Counted from the first letter of the stretch, positions 1-10,805 are shown. The stretch: DNA of 64,000 nt from Jaminaea rosea (GCF_003144245.1 NW_020289976.1:248001-312000), one strand, 5' to 3'. The notes: generated from the sequence alone by a model not told the origin. A program made the numbers and translations.

Positions 1-1390
1 CCTCCTCGCTCGAGTCAGCATCGCTGATCTCCTCTTGCGCGGAGAAAAAGTTGGCGGACGAGGCTACACTGTCTCTAATTGCCTCCTCTTGATCCTTTGC
101 CGGGATCGGGGGAGGAGCAAATGTATCCGCCCCAAGCTCTGAGCCCTTGCGGCTAGGGGAGCGAAGCACGTCCGGATCGCGGTAGATGTCTGCTGCACGA
201 AGCACCGAAGGCTTTGGTGTAGGCGCCGTTGATGATGAGATGGTGCCGTGCGAGGAGGCAGAGGAGGTTGTGGAGAGCTCGACATTGTGTGCAACGACGG
301 CTACGATTGCGCCGGTCGCGTCATCGACTGCTACGAGAGAGTGGCGAAGGGAGCTCGGTCCCGGTTGAGTCGGGGAGGGAGTGCGTGGGACAGCGCGAAG
401 AGCTTCGCCAACTTCATCAGCGTCTGCGAGGGGCTCTTCCGGCGAGCTGGTGTGGCGTAGGGACTCGGGTTTGACAGGAACCGCTGCAGGCGTGGCTGGC
501 AGGGGCGACGATGGTAGCGGCTGCGGCTGCTGGTGCTGTGGCTGCTGCTCTTCGCTGTCTTGCTGCTCTTTGGCCACGACGTTGGTGATGTCCCCGAGAG
601 GCATACGTCGAGGAGGGCTGCCTTCGGTGTCGCTTTTCTTTGCCGGCGGAGTAGGTAGAGGCCGACGAGCCTTGGCCGGAGCCTTGAGCTCCTCTGGCTT
701 GGGCGCGGGCGCAGGTGGCGACGTAGTGGAGCCATTGACCTCGATTACCGTCTTCTCGGCCGATGGCAAAGGATAATGTGCCAAGACATCCCTTAGTCCT
801 CCCACCAAGTGCGGTTGGGCATCGAAAAGCCACAGAGTCCAGATAGCCCGCTTTCCCATCCCTGCCATTTCAGCCCGATACCTTCCTTCAGCTCCGGGCT
901 CGCTCACATCTTCGAAGAACCAAAAGCTGCCTCCATACTGTCCATCCTCTCCTGCCCCAAGTCCGACAAAAGTGTCGCGCGGTACTGTATTCTCCGGCAT
1001 TGCCTGCCCTTCTTCTCGAGCAGAGGTGGTGTACGATCGAAAGGGGAGAACTTGCCGACGTTGTGCACCATAGACTTGCGCGAGAGCATTATAAGGCTGC
1101 TCGATTGTGAGGACGAGGCTTCCACCGCCATTATCGTGATGGTCCGAGTCGCTGCTGAGCGGGATGTCAGGGACGGCGCACAGTTGGAGCTTCCCCTGCC
1201 AATCTTGCAGGACTACTCCGATTGTCTCTGCGTGTGCCTGATAGATCGATCCTGGTCCCAGATGGTCGCGTGGAATGTGACCATTGACGCGATTGGGCGG
1301 GTGAGAGGGAGGAATTGATTTGACCAGGCGAGCTGCGTGATGATTGAAGAGAACGCGCGTCTCGCGAGCAGGAGATGGCAGATGGCTCAT
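1..1390 (-). CDS. Hypothetical protein with a destruction-box motif, 3' end cut by window edge
   Basis: One open frame runs from an ATG at 1388-1390 to the left edge without a stop (463 codons seen), with no intron needed. The first ~210 residues look globular, with Trp/Phe-rich stretches such as GGSFWFFEDV. The rest is a low-complexity Pro/Ser/Glu-rich tail with a Gln/Pro run and acidic patches at the visible end. Residues 262-270 read RMPLGDITN, which fits the APC/C destruction-box pattern RxxLxxIxN. I do not recognise the family. A cell-cycle-regulated protein is an inference from that one motif, which can occur by chance in disordered tails. The gene diverges from the carboxylesterase, with 298 bp between the two start codons. 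Confidence 0.7.
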   Translation of the reverse strand, partial: MSHLPSPARETRVLFNHHAARLVKSIPPSHPPNRVNGHIPRDHLGPGSIYQAHAETIGVVLQDWQGKLQLCAVPDIPLSSDSDHHDNGGGSLVLTIEQPYNALAQVYGAQRRQVLPFRSYTTSAREEGQAMPENTVPRDTFVGLGAGEDGQYGGSFWFFEDVSEPGAEGRYRAEMAGMGKRAIWTLWLFDAQPHLVGGLRDVLAHYPLPSAEKTVIEVNGSTTSPPAPAPKPEELKAPAKARRPLPTPPAKKSDTEGSPPRRMPLGDITNVVAKEQQDSEEQQPQHQQPQPLPSSPLPATPAAVPVKPESLRHTSSPEEPLADADEVGEALRAVPRTPSPTQPGPSSLRHSLVAVDDATGAIVAVVAHNVELSTTSSASSHGTISSSTAPTPKPSVLRAADIYRDPDVLRSPSRKGSELGADTFAPPPIPAKDQEEAIRDSVASSANFFSAQEEISDADSSEE

Positions 1391-1688
1391 CGCTGCGGTG
1401 AGCGTCGATTGATGGGATTTGAATGCGGCAAGAAAGGAATAGAGAATGATAGACACCCATCGGAGGTCATGGCGCCCATCGCTGCCCCCTCAGGCGCCCT
1501 GACGGTGGGATAGGGGCCTTGGAAAGGAAAGCAAAGAGAACAGGGGCCAAAAAAGTGGCACGGACCCATTGACTTTGACGCCACGCGAGCGACGGCAAAA
1601 GGACAGATGCCGCCGGCTCGATCATCGTCGATTTACCCCGCACTTGGCGTCGACCAGACTCCACATCCACTTCTTCAACTCGACCAGC

Positions 1689-3597
1689 ATGAACAGCACC
1701 AAAGCCGGTCCCTCTACGAGCAGAATTGCCATCGAGCCGCATGGCTTTATCAGCGGACAAGAGATCAGCGATGCGGCTACGGGTCAGCCCCTGTGCAACC
1801 GCTACCTAGGTGTACCATATGCTCAGCCCCCCATCGGCCCTCGTCGCTGGGCGCTTCCGCAACCTTTACCCGCTGGTTTCTCCTATTCATCCCAGTCTTG
1901 CTACGACAGCTTCGCACCGCAATGCCTTCAACCCAAGTACAGGCATCAGTACAGCATAGACCCGCCCGAGCCACCAAGAGAGAGCGAGGATTGTCTCTAC
2001 CTCAATATCTGGACTCCCTGTGGTGATCCGCCAGAGGGAGGATGGCCAATCTGGTTCCAAATTCACGGCGGATGGCTGCAGACAGGTGATGCAAATCAGA
2101 GCCCATTGAAGGATCTGGCACATCTGATAGCGCCGAGAGACCGTGCAGGGATGGGATTGCAATGTGTCGTCGTGTTCCCGGCGTATCGGCTCAACGTCTT
2201 TGGCTTCCTGGGTAGCGATGCGCTTGACAAGGAGGCGGGGAAGGGGAACTTGTGAGTATTAGCGCTGGATACTTCCTACTACTGCTATTGATTTGGGATT
2301 CCCCTTGCTGCGCTCCGCCAGCGGCTTCTTCGACCAACGCCTCGCCCTAGAATGGGTGCATAGCCACGCGCGAAGCCTTGGCGGTAACCCGTCCAGCATC
2401 ACCGTCTCGGGCCTCTCTGCTGGAGCACAATCTGCCCATGCTCAAGTCCTGTACGAGTTCAGTCGCGCCCAGCAAGACGAGTCGTACCGCCCTCTCATCC
2501 GACGCTGCCTCCTTCGCTCGGGTACTGCGATGCTTCCGCCCAAGAGCCTTGAGGAGACAAGGCCGCAGCTGGAGGAGCTGGCGAGATGCCTCGACATTGA
2601 AAAGCAGACCGCCTCAGATCGACTTCAGACCATGCGCGCGGTGCCAGCCGAGAAGCTCGTAGCGGCCATTGACAAACTCAAGATGCACACTTTCCGCAGC
2701 GTGGATGATGGCGGACCGGCAGAGGGCGGCTTCGTGAGCAGCTCATGGGCCGAGGATATGAGGAGCGGTGCCTTCTCACGATGGTGTAAGAAGCAGGGGA
2801 TCGCCTTCATGATGTGAGCGCGCCAAACACGGCCAATCGAAGAGGCTGCGCGACGTGGCTGACCTGACTCTCCCGTCCTCAGCGGCGAATGCGCCAATGA
2901 AGACCAGCTTTATCGTCTTATCAACCCACCAAACCCCACGCCCAGCTTCGGCGAGTCTCTCCAGCTCGAATTGCACAACTACTATCCACTCCGTACCACT
3001 GAGGCCCTGCTCCGAGCTTACGCCGACGCCCTTCCGGCCAATACCAACAAAGACAGCGACGCCTGGGCAACCACGTTCGGCCGGATCACAAGCGACGCCC
3101 AAGTCTTTGCTGCCGAGCGTCTCCTCATTCGCTATCTCATCCGTCCGGACGAGGGTGGACTGACCCAGGATGATGTACTTCATTACCGGCTGGAGCGCAG
3201 GGCTGGGTTCTTGGACGAGGTCATGCCGCGCGAGACGGGTGTGTATCACGGTGCGTGTGAGGCCGTCTTCCTCTACATGGAGGAGGCGATCCTCGCCCAG
3301 GAGCAAGTTGGGGAGGCGGCTGCGAAGACGACGGCTCGGAAGGATCTCTCGTCTTTCGAAGAATTCTGTGCTCCCTTCCTCGAATGGGTACGGGGTAGAG
3401 ACCAAGCGAGCGTAGCAAAGCAATGGCTTACCGGCTCAACAGGCGACACTGAGAGCGTGCGCACAACAGCGGCAGGAGGGGCTTCAGGGAGGATGAGAAT
3501 CTTGAGGGCCGATGGGAGGGTCGAAGTTGCTCGCGATCCACTGGAGGAGAGCAAGGATTCGCTGATCTCCGCGCTCGAGAAAGCAATATTTGCCTAA
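1689..3597 (+). CDS. Type-B carboxylesterase / lipase-like alpha/beta hydrolase
   Basis: Three exons (1689-2251, 2322-2813, 2883-3597) join in frame to 589 residues. Introns use GTGAGT and GTGAGC donors. Family landmarks are the N-terminal YLGVPYAQPPIGPRRW segment, EDCLYLNIWTP, the oxyanion-hole HGG (FQIHGGW), the GNFGFFDQRLALEWV segment rebuilt across intron 1, and the nucleophile elbow GLSAG with Ser220. The late YHGACEAVF segment matches the catalytic-His HGAE-type motif, and IGECANEDQLY matches the acidic-residue region. No signal peptide is evident from the chosen Met, so it is probably intracellular. The natural ester substrate cannot be inferred. An upstream in-frame extension exists but its composition is unlike protein, so the ATG at 1689 is preferred. 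Confidence 0.9.
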
Positions 3598-4010
3598 TAG
3601 TATTTGCGCCCTGAGTAAAGGGCTCAAGGGTTTTCATTGTATCGACGCGGTATTGCGCGACCGCGACCGAGGGAATCCTGCGGCGCTCTCGCGATTCCAT
3701 TGTTAGCCAGCAGGCGGCTCAGCTCAGCATGATGAGAAGACAGACAGGGGCACGGCCCTTTGGTCGGAACATGATGAGGTAGGAGCGGCCCGTACCACTT
3801 GAATGCCGCCGCCCTTGGCCTGACTACGCTTTTCCGCGTCGCCGGTAGCTGACCAAATAATGGCATGCTTTTGACCAAAGGTGACGGGACTTGCCCCATC
3901 CAGTTACTGGCCCACCCACCCTCGCCCTCTCTTCGGCTCCATCTTTTACTTTACACGCCCCTTCCCAGTCTCTCTGCCACGCTCCCTACCAGCCTTGCTC
4001 GCCCGCCAGC
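3598..4010 (+). other. Intergenic: carboxylesterase 3' flank and carboxypeptidase promoter
   Basis: No protein-like frame. The last ~100 bases before the carboxypeptidase ATG are CT-rich, typical of a fungal 5' leader. Confidence 0.5.
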
Positions 4011-6042
4011 ATGCTCACAGCCCTCACAAAGCACTGGCGACTGGCGCTCGCCCTCCTCCCTCTTCTTTGCATACCAGCGCTTAGCGTCAGCACGCAGCGT
4101 CCTGGCTTCGATGCGGGCTGCTTCCGCTACGATCATACATCGTTCGACAGTCACACCGAGTTCCATCTCGTCCCCCGCAACAACGGCAATGCCACTCACA
4201 AGGGCGCCCACCCTGTGACAAAGGGTCCACCTAGGCTCAGGCCCAAGTCTGACTTCCACGTCGATGGCAAGCACCTCCCCGGCGTGTCTGAGGCCATCGG
4301 TGATGTCGGGGACAGCTGGGCTGGTCTCATGCCTGTCAGCAAGGATCCGAAGAATAAGGCAAAATATTTCTTTTGGCTATGGCCTCCTGCGGGGAAGGTA
4401 GGGAACGACACGCTGACCATTTGGATCAACGGCGGGCCAGGATGCAGCTCCATGACTGGGATGCTGGATGAGAATGGACCTTTCAATGTGCGCGGGACGC
4501 CAGAGAACAAGACCGTCGTGACGAGAAATCCGCATGGGTGGAACCAGGCGGGATGGATCGTCTACGTGGACCAGCCCGTGCGTGTCAGTGAGGGCTATGA
4601 CATGACTGACGCTCGAACTGACCATTCCTTCTCCGTGGGACTTTGCAGGAGGGCACTGGCTTCTCGCGTACCGCCAAGCCCTCAGCGCGCAATGAACGTG
4701 ATGTTGCCGTTGCCTTCTCCGGTTTCCTCGACAGCTTCTACGAGACCTTTACCGAGATGAAAGGCAAGAAGCTTTACCTGACCGGCGAGTCCTACGCCGG
4801 CTACTACGTGCCCAACATCGCGTCCTACATTGTCGAGCAGGGCAACAAGTTTGGCTTGCATGGCATCGGAATCATTGACGGGGTGATTAGCGAGTGAGTT
4901 GCACGCTTGTGTGTAAGAGCAGCTTGTGCGTTTGAGCTGATCTGGAGTGCGCCACGCTCGCGCAGCATTAACTGGTACCTCGACATCCCCGTCATGCCCT
5001 ACCTCCGCAAGTATAACAAGCGCTACTTTGGCTTCCCGGAGAAGCTCATGGCCGAATTTGAGAAGAATGTGACCGAGGTGCTGGGCCTCAAGGACTTTGT
5101 GAAGAATAACCTGTGAGTGTGTGTGGGCTACGGGGACTTGGTGATTTGCATACGTGCTCATGTGGTGATCGCTCGCGTTGCGCAGCAAGTTCCCGGCCAT
5201 GAAGGGCCCCTTGCATTGGCCAGAGAAGTTCTCCAAGACCAAAGAGAGCGTGTGGAGCAGCGTGCTGGATCACCTCGACAAGTACAAGCCCTGCTTCAAC
5301 GTGAGTCGTTGCGGCTGATGAGCCAGAGCCTTGCCCCCACTCACGGCACTCTACACTCCTCTCGCACAGATCTACTTCATCGGCGAGACGTGCCCGGACG
5401 TATCCCAGCCCATTGGCGGGCTGAATCTCCCGCAGGGCCACTCCTGGCTGGATCGCAAGCCCTTCAAGGCGGCCATCCATGTTAACGAGGGCAACACCAC
5501 TTTCACGCAGTGCAGCGAAGATCCCGTCTTCCTCGGCAACGGCGACTCGAGCAAGCCGCCGGAGGAGGATGGAACGTTCGTAAAGGCCATCCAGGGGGTC
5601 AACAAGACGTTCATCTGGCACGGCGACTTGGACTTCAGGCTGCTAGCTGATGGGAATATCCTGACGATTCAGGTGTGTGACAGCAGGCGTGATGACTTTG
5701 ATTGATGAGCTAAGCTCCATCTCCCTACCTTCCAGAACACGACGTGGCGCGGCCAGCAGGGCTTCCTCCACGAGCCGCGAGGTATGCTCGCTGGCAGCAA
5801 GGGCGAGTGGCGTGGTACCTGGCACACGGAGCGTGGCTTGACTTGGATCCGACCTGAGTATGCCGGCCATATGATCCCCAGTATGTAGACGCTATGCTGT
5901 GCATGCGCATGGAGATGAACAAGCTGACGACGACATCATGTGCTTCCGCCTCTCGCCCGCAGAGCAAGAGCCCGAACTTGCCCTGAAGATTCACAAGGTT
6001 TTCCTCGATCAGCTTCCTGAGACGGCTCTGGGCCACAATTAG
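4011..6042 (+). CDS. Secreted or vacuolar serine carboxypeptidase (peptidase S10)
   Basis: Seven exons (4011-4577, 4649-4893, 4966-5112, 5186-5300, 5370-5672, 5736-5880, 5963-6042) give 533 residues. The N-terminus is a signal peptide (hydrophobic core LALALLPLLCIPAL). Family motifs in order: NGGPGCSSMTG, DQPEGTGFS (joined across intron 1), the nucleophile GESYAGYYVP with Ser237, the Asp region WHGDLDF, and YAGHMIP with the catalytic His. Several NxT/S sites fit a glycoprotein. No C-terminal membrane segment or acidic tail is seen, so it is not KEX1-like. Intron 1 appears to use a GTGCGT donor. An alternative GTCAGT donor would insert two residues (VR). It likely trims C-terminal residues from peptides in the vacuole or outside the cell. 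Confidence 0.92.
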
Positions 6043-6411
6043 CGCCGGCGCAGGGCACTGACGAGACGTTTGTTGGCGGCAAGTTGGGAAAGTCGTGCCT
6101 GCCTAGCCTCGCTGTCACCGCTGGGCGCTTGCTTGTCCGCCCCCTCCTCGCTCCTTCCTCTTTACGTATTCCCTCTTGACCTCCTCCTCCTCTTAGTCCT
6201 ATGGCCTTGTGCCTTCTTATTTATTCGCCAGCTTATGCTATTTGCTATTCGCTGCTACCTGCACCAGCCTGCCTTGCGCCAGGATCGCCCAGCAAACCCG
6301 CGCGGCCACCGCATTGGTACGATGGGCAGGAATGGAAGAGAAGCATGAGACGATGTCGGGTATCGATGCTTGTGTTGTGTCTTGATGCTCTCTGGCGATG
6401 CGTCCGTCTGC
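6043..6411. other. Convergent intergenic region
   Basis: Lies between the 3' ends of the carboxypeptidase and CMC2. Pyrimidine-rich on the + strand with no supported gene. It should hold both polyadenylation regions. Confidence 0.5.
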
Positions 6412-6895
6412 TCAGCTCTCCTCATCAATCTTTGCCCAAACCTTCTGCTTGGCCTCGCGCTTGGCCTTGCTCTCCTCAACATGCTTTGCCGTCCTCTCGA
6501 GGCGCTGCCAACGGACAAAGCGATTCGGAGATTCAGCGCCCTGACAGTGGCAAATGCGGCCAAACGCTTGCTTTGCAGACTCACCTCCTCTCGGAGACAC
6601 ATGTTGAGGCGATGCTTGATGTCGTTGCAAGCGCCGGTCATGCGTGCCATGAGGCCGCGGTTGTGGCACTCGTCCAGGGCGGCAATGAGATCGCCGCATT
6701 CTGCGCGGGAAAGAGAAGTGAGAGACAATGATCAGCTCGATGCGGGCATCCTCGAAAATGCCAGAAGGACCAACTGACTCTGCTGCTTGCCTTGTACGAG
6801 GTGCTGTGGGGGCGTAGGCGGACAAGGAAGTCGGCATTGGTCAGCGTAGAGCTAGGAGGGGACAATGGTAGCCGCCAGCTGCTCACCGGATGCAT
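6412..6895 (-). CDS. CMC2: CMC2-like twin CX9C mitochondrial protein (cytochrome c oxidase biogenesis)
   Basis: A four-exon gene (6887-6895, 6779-6803, 6585-6700, 6412-6504) encodes 80 residues. It starts MHPHLVQ, the usual CMC2 beginning. Exon 3 carries the cysteine motifs: KCGDLIAALDECH, then GACNDIKHRLNMC. Each Cys pair is separated by nine residues, as in twin CX9C proteins imported by the Mia40 pathway into the intermembrane space. The basic C-terminal helix (RLERTAKHVEES, then AKQKVWAKIDEES) also matches the family. The first exon is only nine bases (Met-His-Pro), so the gene is easily missed. The role in complex IV assembly is known for the yeast family and inferred here. Confidence 0.85.
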
Positions 6896-7233
6896 GTTGA
6901 AGTGGCGCTGTGCTGCCTTTGTCTCAAAATTAAACCCCAGATGGCGTACACGGGCAATGAGCTTGAACAGGTACGAGCTTGACCAGGGACAATGAGATCT
7001 TGATGCTTTGGGCGTGGAGAAGGGCGCAAACAAAGAAATACGCCGCCGGCTTTGCCCTGTCCGCCCTCGACTGGTCGCCTCTCACTCGTTCCTTTCTCCT
7101 TCCCGCTCATCCACGCCCACTGTCGCTCGTCGTTCAGGATTGGCATATATTCACCCCGCCTCTCCTCACACTTCCTCTTCTCCTTCAAAGCAAACAAGCA
7201 AGTCAGCATCTAATCATTCGGACAGCAATAGCG

Positions 7234-7266
<33 letters not shown>
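6896..7266. promoter_or_regulatory. Divergent promoter region between CMC2 and the NUP2-like gene
   Basis: The 371 bp between two divergent start codons should hold both promoters. No TATA box is obvious. The NUP2 side is CT-rich and ends in a hexanucleotide repeat touching the ATG. Confidence 0.5.
7235..7266 (+). repeat. (CAGCAA)n hexanucleotide repeat in the NUP2-like 5' leader
   Basis: About five near-perfect CAGCAA/CAACAG units end directly at the start codon, so the repeat is probably transcribed as 5' UTR. Confidence 0.85.
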
Positions 7267-9214
7267 ATGAAGCGAGGAGCAGAGAGACAGATTCAAAGAG
7301 AGGACGGCGACGATCCTCATGCAGTCGAGGCTGCGGGCAATGATGCCGAGGGAGGAGCAGCGGCCGGTGGAGCAGCGCCAGAGCGAGTGTGAGTTGGCTA
7401 CGGTGCCGCGGCGCGCACAGCTTATCTGATCAACTCGTTGCCCATCCCCTCCTCACAGCATCCGAGGCCTTCCCAAGCGCAAAGGTCTTGGCGGCGGCGG
7501 AGCCCCAGCACCGGCCCCATCAGCCAGTCCCTTTGCCGCTCCTTCAAGCACCTCGTCCACACCAGCCTTCTCCTTTGGCGCACCAGCTCCCGCAGTGTCC
7601 AAGGCTCCTGCAGCAGACAGCATCGTCCCGATCCCTTGGGGCCGAGACGCCTGGGCCAACGAGCAACCCGTCTCCGCTCCTGCTGCAAAGGGCGACATAG
7701 CCGGGTACCGGGACCAGGCTGCCCTCCAGGCATTGAAGTCTCTTCAAAAGAAAGGCGACGACGATGCGTCTCGAAAGCGTAATGGCGACTCATTGCCTGC
7801 GCGACAGAACTTGGGACCGGATGAGGTGGGGATGCAGAGGAAGGTCACATTCCTCGACGCGCTCGAGGGGTCGTCCGATGGGTCTGTCACTCCATCCTCA
7901 GCCGCGTCAGACTCCTCGATAGCCGAAGTCAACTACCTGCGTGCCCTGAGAGGGCTGAACCACTCGCTGAAAAGCACACTTGACGTAGCCATTCCCCTCG
8001 ACGGCAAGGATGTGGACCAAGAGTTTGAAGACCTTGCGCCCGTGGTGGAGATGATCCTGTCGCGATACAAGGGGAAGAGGGCGCAGCTGGTCAAGGATAG
8101 AGAGGGTAGAGGGCAGAGTGGGCCAAGCGTGACTACGGTCAGTAGCAGCGCATGGCCAGCACCACCTACGCTGGCGCCGGCGCCTGCAGGAAAGGGGAAG
8201 GCGGCAGCTGGGGGCGCAACGAATGGGACAGCGCCTGCTGCGAAGCCTGCTGCAGCGGTGTCAAGCTCCTCAACGGCAGCGCCCGCGGCTTCGACAGGCA
8301 GCTTCGTCTTCAAACCTGCACAAGCTCCTGCTCCCGCCAAGCCCGCCGCTCCTGCCGCTGCCTCCTCCTCGACCGCCCCTGCGGCATCCTCATCCTCTAG
8401 CGGCCCGCCCAAATTCGCGCCAGCCCCGACAGGCGGTTTCTCCTTTGGCGGCAAAGCCTTCAACAGCGCCGACTCCGCCTCGTCTTCCCCCGTAGAGAAG
8501 CCAAAGGACCTACCCACATTCGAGCTGCCCAAGGGCGGGTTCGCTTTCGGTGGGAAGAAGGTGGACTTTGGCGCGGCAGCATCTTCGAGCTCGGAGAGCG
8601 GCAAGGAGGAGGCATCAGCAGCATCACAGGAGAAGCAGGCAGACAAGGCAGCCGCCTCTCCAGCGTCAGCAGCCCCGCCCAAGCCTGCTCCGTCCTTCTC
8701 CTTTGCACCCAAGTCGGCCTCACCCGCCTCGACCGCAGGCTCCGTCTCGCCCTTCACCACAACAGGAGGCTTCTCGTTTGGGTCAGCGAACACGACTGCT
8801 GCCAACGGCTCTGCCAAGCCCGCTGCCGCTGGCGGGTCTTCAGCCTCGCCTCCGGCCTCGAACCCATTCACCTCGAGCACCGGGTTCAGCTTCGGCGGTG
8901 GAGCCAGCAGCGGTTCGGGAGCAACAAAGCCCTTCTCCTTTGGCGGATCCTCAGGTGGCAGCTCGGCCTTTACTCCTCCTCCTGCCTCCTCTGCGACGCC
9001 AAGCACATCCTTCTCCTTTGGCGGCTCCCCTGCCTCAGCATCAGGCAACGCGTTTGGCGCCCCGGCCGCAAGCACTGGTTTCTCTTTTGCGAACTCATCA
9101 GCGACCAAAGGCGTGCAACAGCCAGGGCAGTTTGATTTCGCGAAGGCGGGAGGGAAGATCATGTTTGGTGGGGAGAAGGATAAGGACGGAGAGGAGGGAG
9201 AGAAGAAGGATTAA
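7267..9214 (+). CDS. NUP2: NUP2/NUP50-like FG nucleoporin
   Basis: Two exons (7267-7388, 7459-9214) give 625 residues. The start MKRGAERQ resembles the Nup50 N-terminal importin-alpha-binding motif, and the exon junction rebuilds RVIRGLPKRK, a basic stretch at the position conserved in the family. A short helical segment (EVNYLRALRGLNHSL) follows. The remainder is Ala/Ser/Pro-rich with many FSFG or FAFG repeats, for example GGFSFGGKAF and TGFSFGGG. The protein stops soon after GQFDFAKAGGK in a charged tail, so no C-terminal Ran-binding domain is visible, unlike yeast Nup2. It probably acts at the nuclear-pore basket in importin recycling. Assignment rests on the N-terminal motif plus FG repeats. 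Confidence 0.82.
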
Positions 9215-9342
9215 AGGAGCACAGCCGCCTACCTGGTCTGGGTCATGCAATGTACGGTGTCGCAGCGAGCAAATACGACGCACCGCAGCCACTCGTTGTC
9301 CGCTTGGAACATGGTTGCATTGCACCTTGACCTCTCTCGTGC

Positions 9343-10611
9343 TCATCTCTTGACCCAAGTATAAGCCTTCCTCGCCTTGGCCAGGCCTGTCTTCTTGCGC
9401 TCCACCATTCTTGGGTCCCTCTTGTACACCCCATCCTTGGCGAGCGTACTTCTGACACCTGCCCTCAACTTCTCCCACTCCTCCCTCTTGACGCTACCCT
9501 CCTCTTCTGTCGCAACCTTCTCCTCAAAGTACCGAACCACACACTTTGACAGGCCGTGTGCAATCGCGCCTGCTTGGCCGGAGTGGCCTCCGCCGGATGT
9601 GAGAGCGAAGATGTTGAACTGGCCAACCAGCCCTACGAGGCGAAGAGGGTGGACGATGGATTCGCGGTGTGATTGACGAGTGAAGTAGGTCGAGAGGGGG
9701 GAGCCATTGATTAGAATGTCGCCGACGGGGAGCTGGGACTCCTCAGCGCCGCTCGTAGCTTGGGAGACGGGTGCGATCCAAACGCGGGCGCTGCTGTCCT
9801 TGCGCCCACCGACGGCCCAGATCCTCCCTTGCTCATCCACCCCACTCTTCGTCGTAAAGCCATCCCCTCTTCGTGCGTTGAGCCCAAGGTCTCGGCGATG
9901 TTCATCCAAGGTGCTCTGCATCTCTTGTGCCAACTTCGTTCCCTGATCCACGGCCGCTCCGCCAAGGTGGGGAGCAGTGGGCGCTTCTCCATTTCCAGCG
10001 AAGTGAAGTTGCACCAGCCCATTGTAGCGCGACAAGGTCGTCAAGCTCGTCGCGAGCTGCCTGTACTGACTAGCACTCAATGTGAGTCCCAACCCTTCGC
10101 TCATCTCCACCCTCTTCTTCCAGGGGCTCTGCCTTTGAACCTTCTGCATCGCCTTTGCCATGCTGACACTCGCCATATCGCCCCCTTCCGCAGCTATTTC
10201 CGCTTGAGCTTCGTACAAGGCTGCCTCCTCTGTTGTAGGGGGCTTGGCGTCTCGCGGAAGGATGTCGGCCGACTGTAGGAGGGAGCGCGATTGCTCGAGA
10301 AGTGATTGAAGTTTGAGAACGAGGGATATGTAAGTTGGCTTCGCGGTGAAGAAGGTGGGTGTCGTGGGCTTGATGCGACTAGGTGGGGCGGGTTCACGGC
10401 CCCGGCGGGAGGTGAGCTTTGAAAGAGGGGGAAGAGGACGGGGGAACGATGCTGAGGATGACTCAGAAGTCGACGTCGAGTTGTGACGCTGCGCAGTGGC
10501 TGTCAGACGGGCAGCTGATGAGGTGGAGGCGCAATGCCTTGAGGAAGAGGCGATGACTGTTCGCCTGAGGAGGGCGGACGATGATGACGAAGCCATAGCT
10601 GAAGCCGCCAT
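9343..10611 (-). CDS. MRPS9: Mitochondrial small-subunit ribosomal protein uS9m
   Basis: An intronless 422-residue frame. The N-terminus is rich in Ser, Ala and Arg with no acidic residues for ~45 positions, a typical mitochondrial targeting sequence. The C-terminal ~140 residues carry the uS9 fold signature: VGDILINGSPLSTYF, LTSGGGHSGQAGAIAHG, then DPRMVERKKTGLAKARKAY and the terminal VKR. In bacterial S9 that tail reaches the ribosomal P-site. The ~230-residue linker before the domain is longer than in bacteria, as is usual for fungal mitochondrial versions. It is transcribed divergently from TRP1 with only 194 bp between start codons, and is convergent with the NUP2-like gene. Confidence 0.93.
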   Translation of the reverse strand: MAASAMASSSSSALLRRTVIASSSRHCASTSSAARLTATAQRHNSTSTSESSSASFPRPLPPLSKLTSRRGREPAPPSRIKPTTPTFFTAKPTYISLVLKLQSLLEQSRSLLQSADILPRDAKPPTTEEAALYEAQAEIAAEGGDMASVSMAKAMQKVQRQSPWKKRVEMSEGLGLTLSASQYRQLATSLTTLSRYNGLVQLHFAGNGEAPTAPHLGGAAVDQGTKLAQEMQSTLDEHRRDLGLNARRGDGFTTKSGVDEQGRIWAVGGRKDSSARVWIAPVSQATSGAEESQLPVGDILINGSPLSTYFTRQSHRESIVHPLRLVGLVGQFNIFALTSGGGHSGQAGAIAHGLSKCVVRYFEEKVATEEEGSVKREEWEKLRAGVRSTLAKDGVYKRDPRMVERKKTGLAKARKAYTWVKR

Positions 10612-10805
10612 GACTTTCGATTGTCGTTGAGAAGGATGATTGTATGCCGCCCTCGAGATCCTACGACTTTGCCCTTTTCCGCCCGCCCGCGCGCGGCTCG
10701 ACTCGACTCGTGAGCGACCTCAGCACGGACATGCACCCAATGACTCCGCCCAGGTGTTCGTCCTTCTTGTCCCCATCAACGTACTACTCGGACATCACAA
10801 TAGCC
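10612..10805. promoter_or_regulatory. Short bidirectional promoter, MRPS9 / TRP1
   Basis: Only 194 bp separates the start codons. In-frame upstream ATGs exist for TRP1 at 10644, 10731 and 10740, so the exact start is open and the promoter may be even shorter. Confidence 0.55.

Noticed and set aside
7933-9162. Minus-strand frame of 409 codons opposite the NUP2-like gene
   Set aside because: A low-complexity antisense translation of Ala/Ser/FG repeats, with no independent start, motif or splice evidence.
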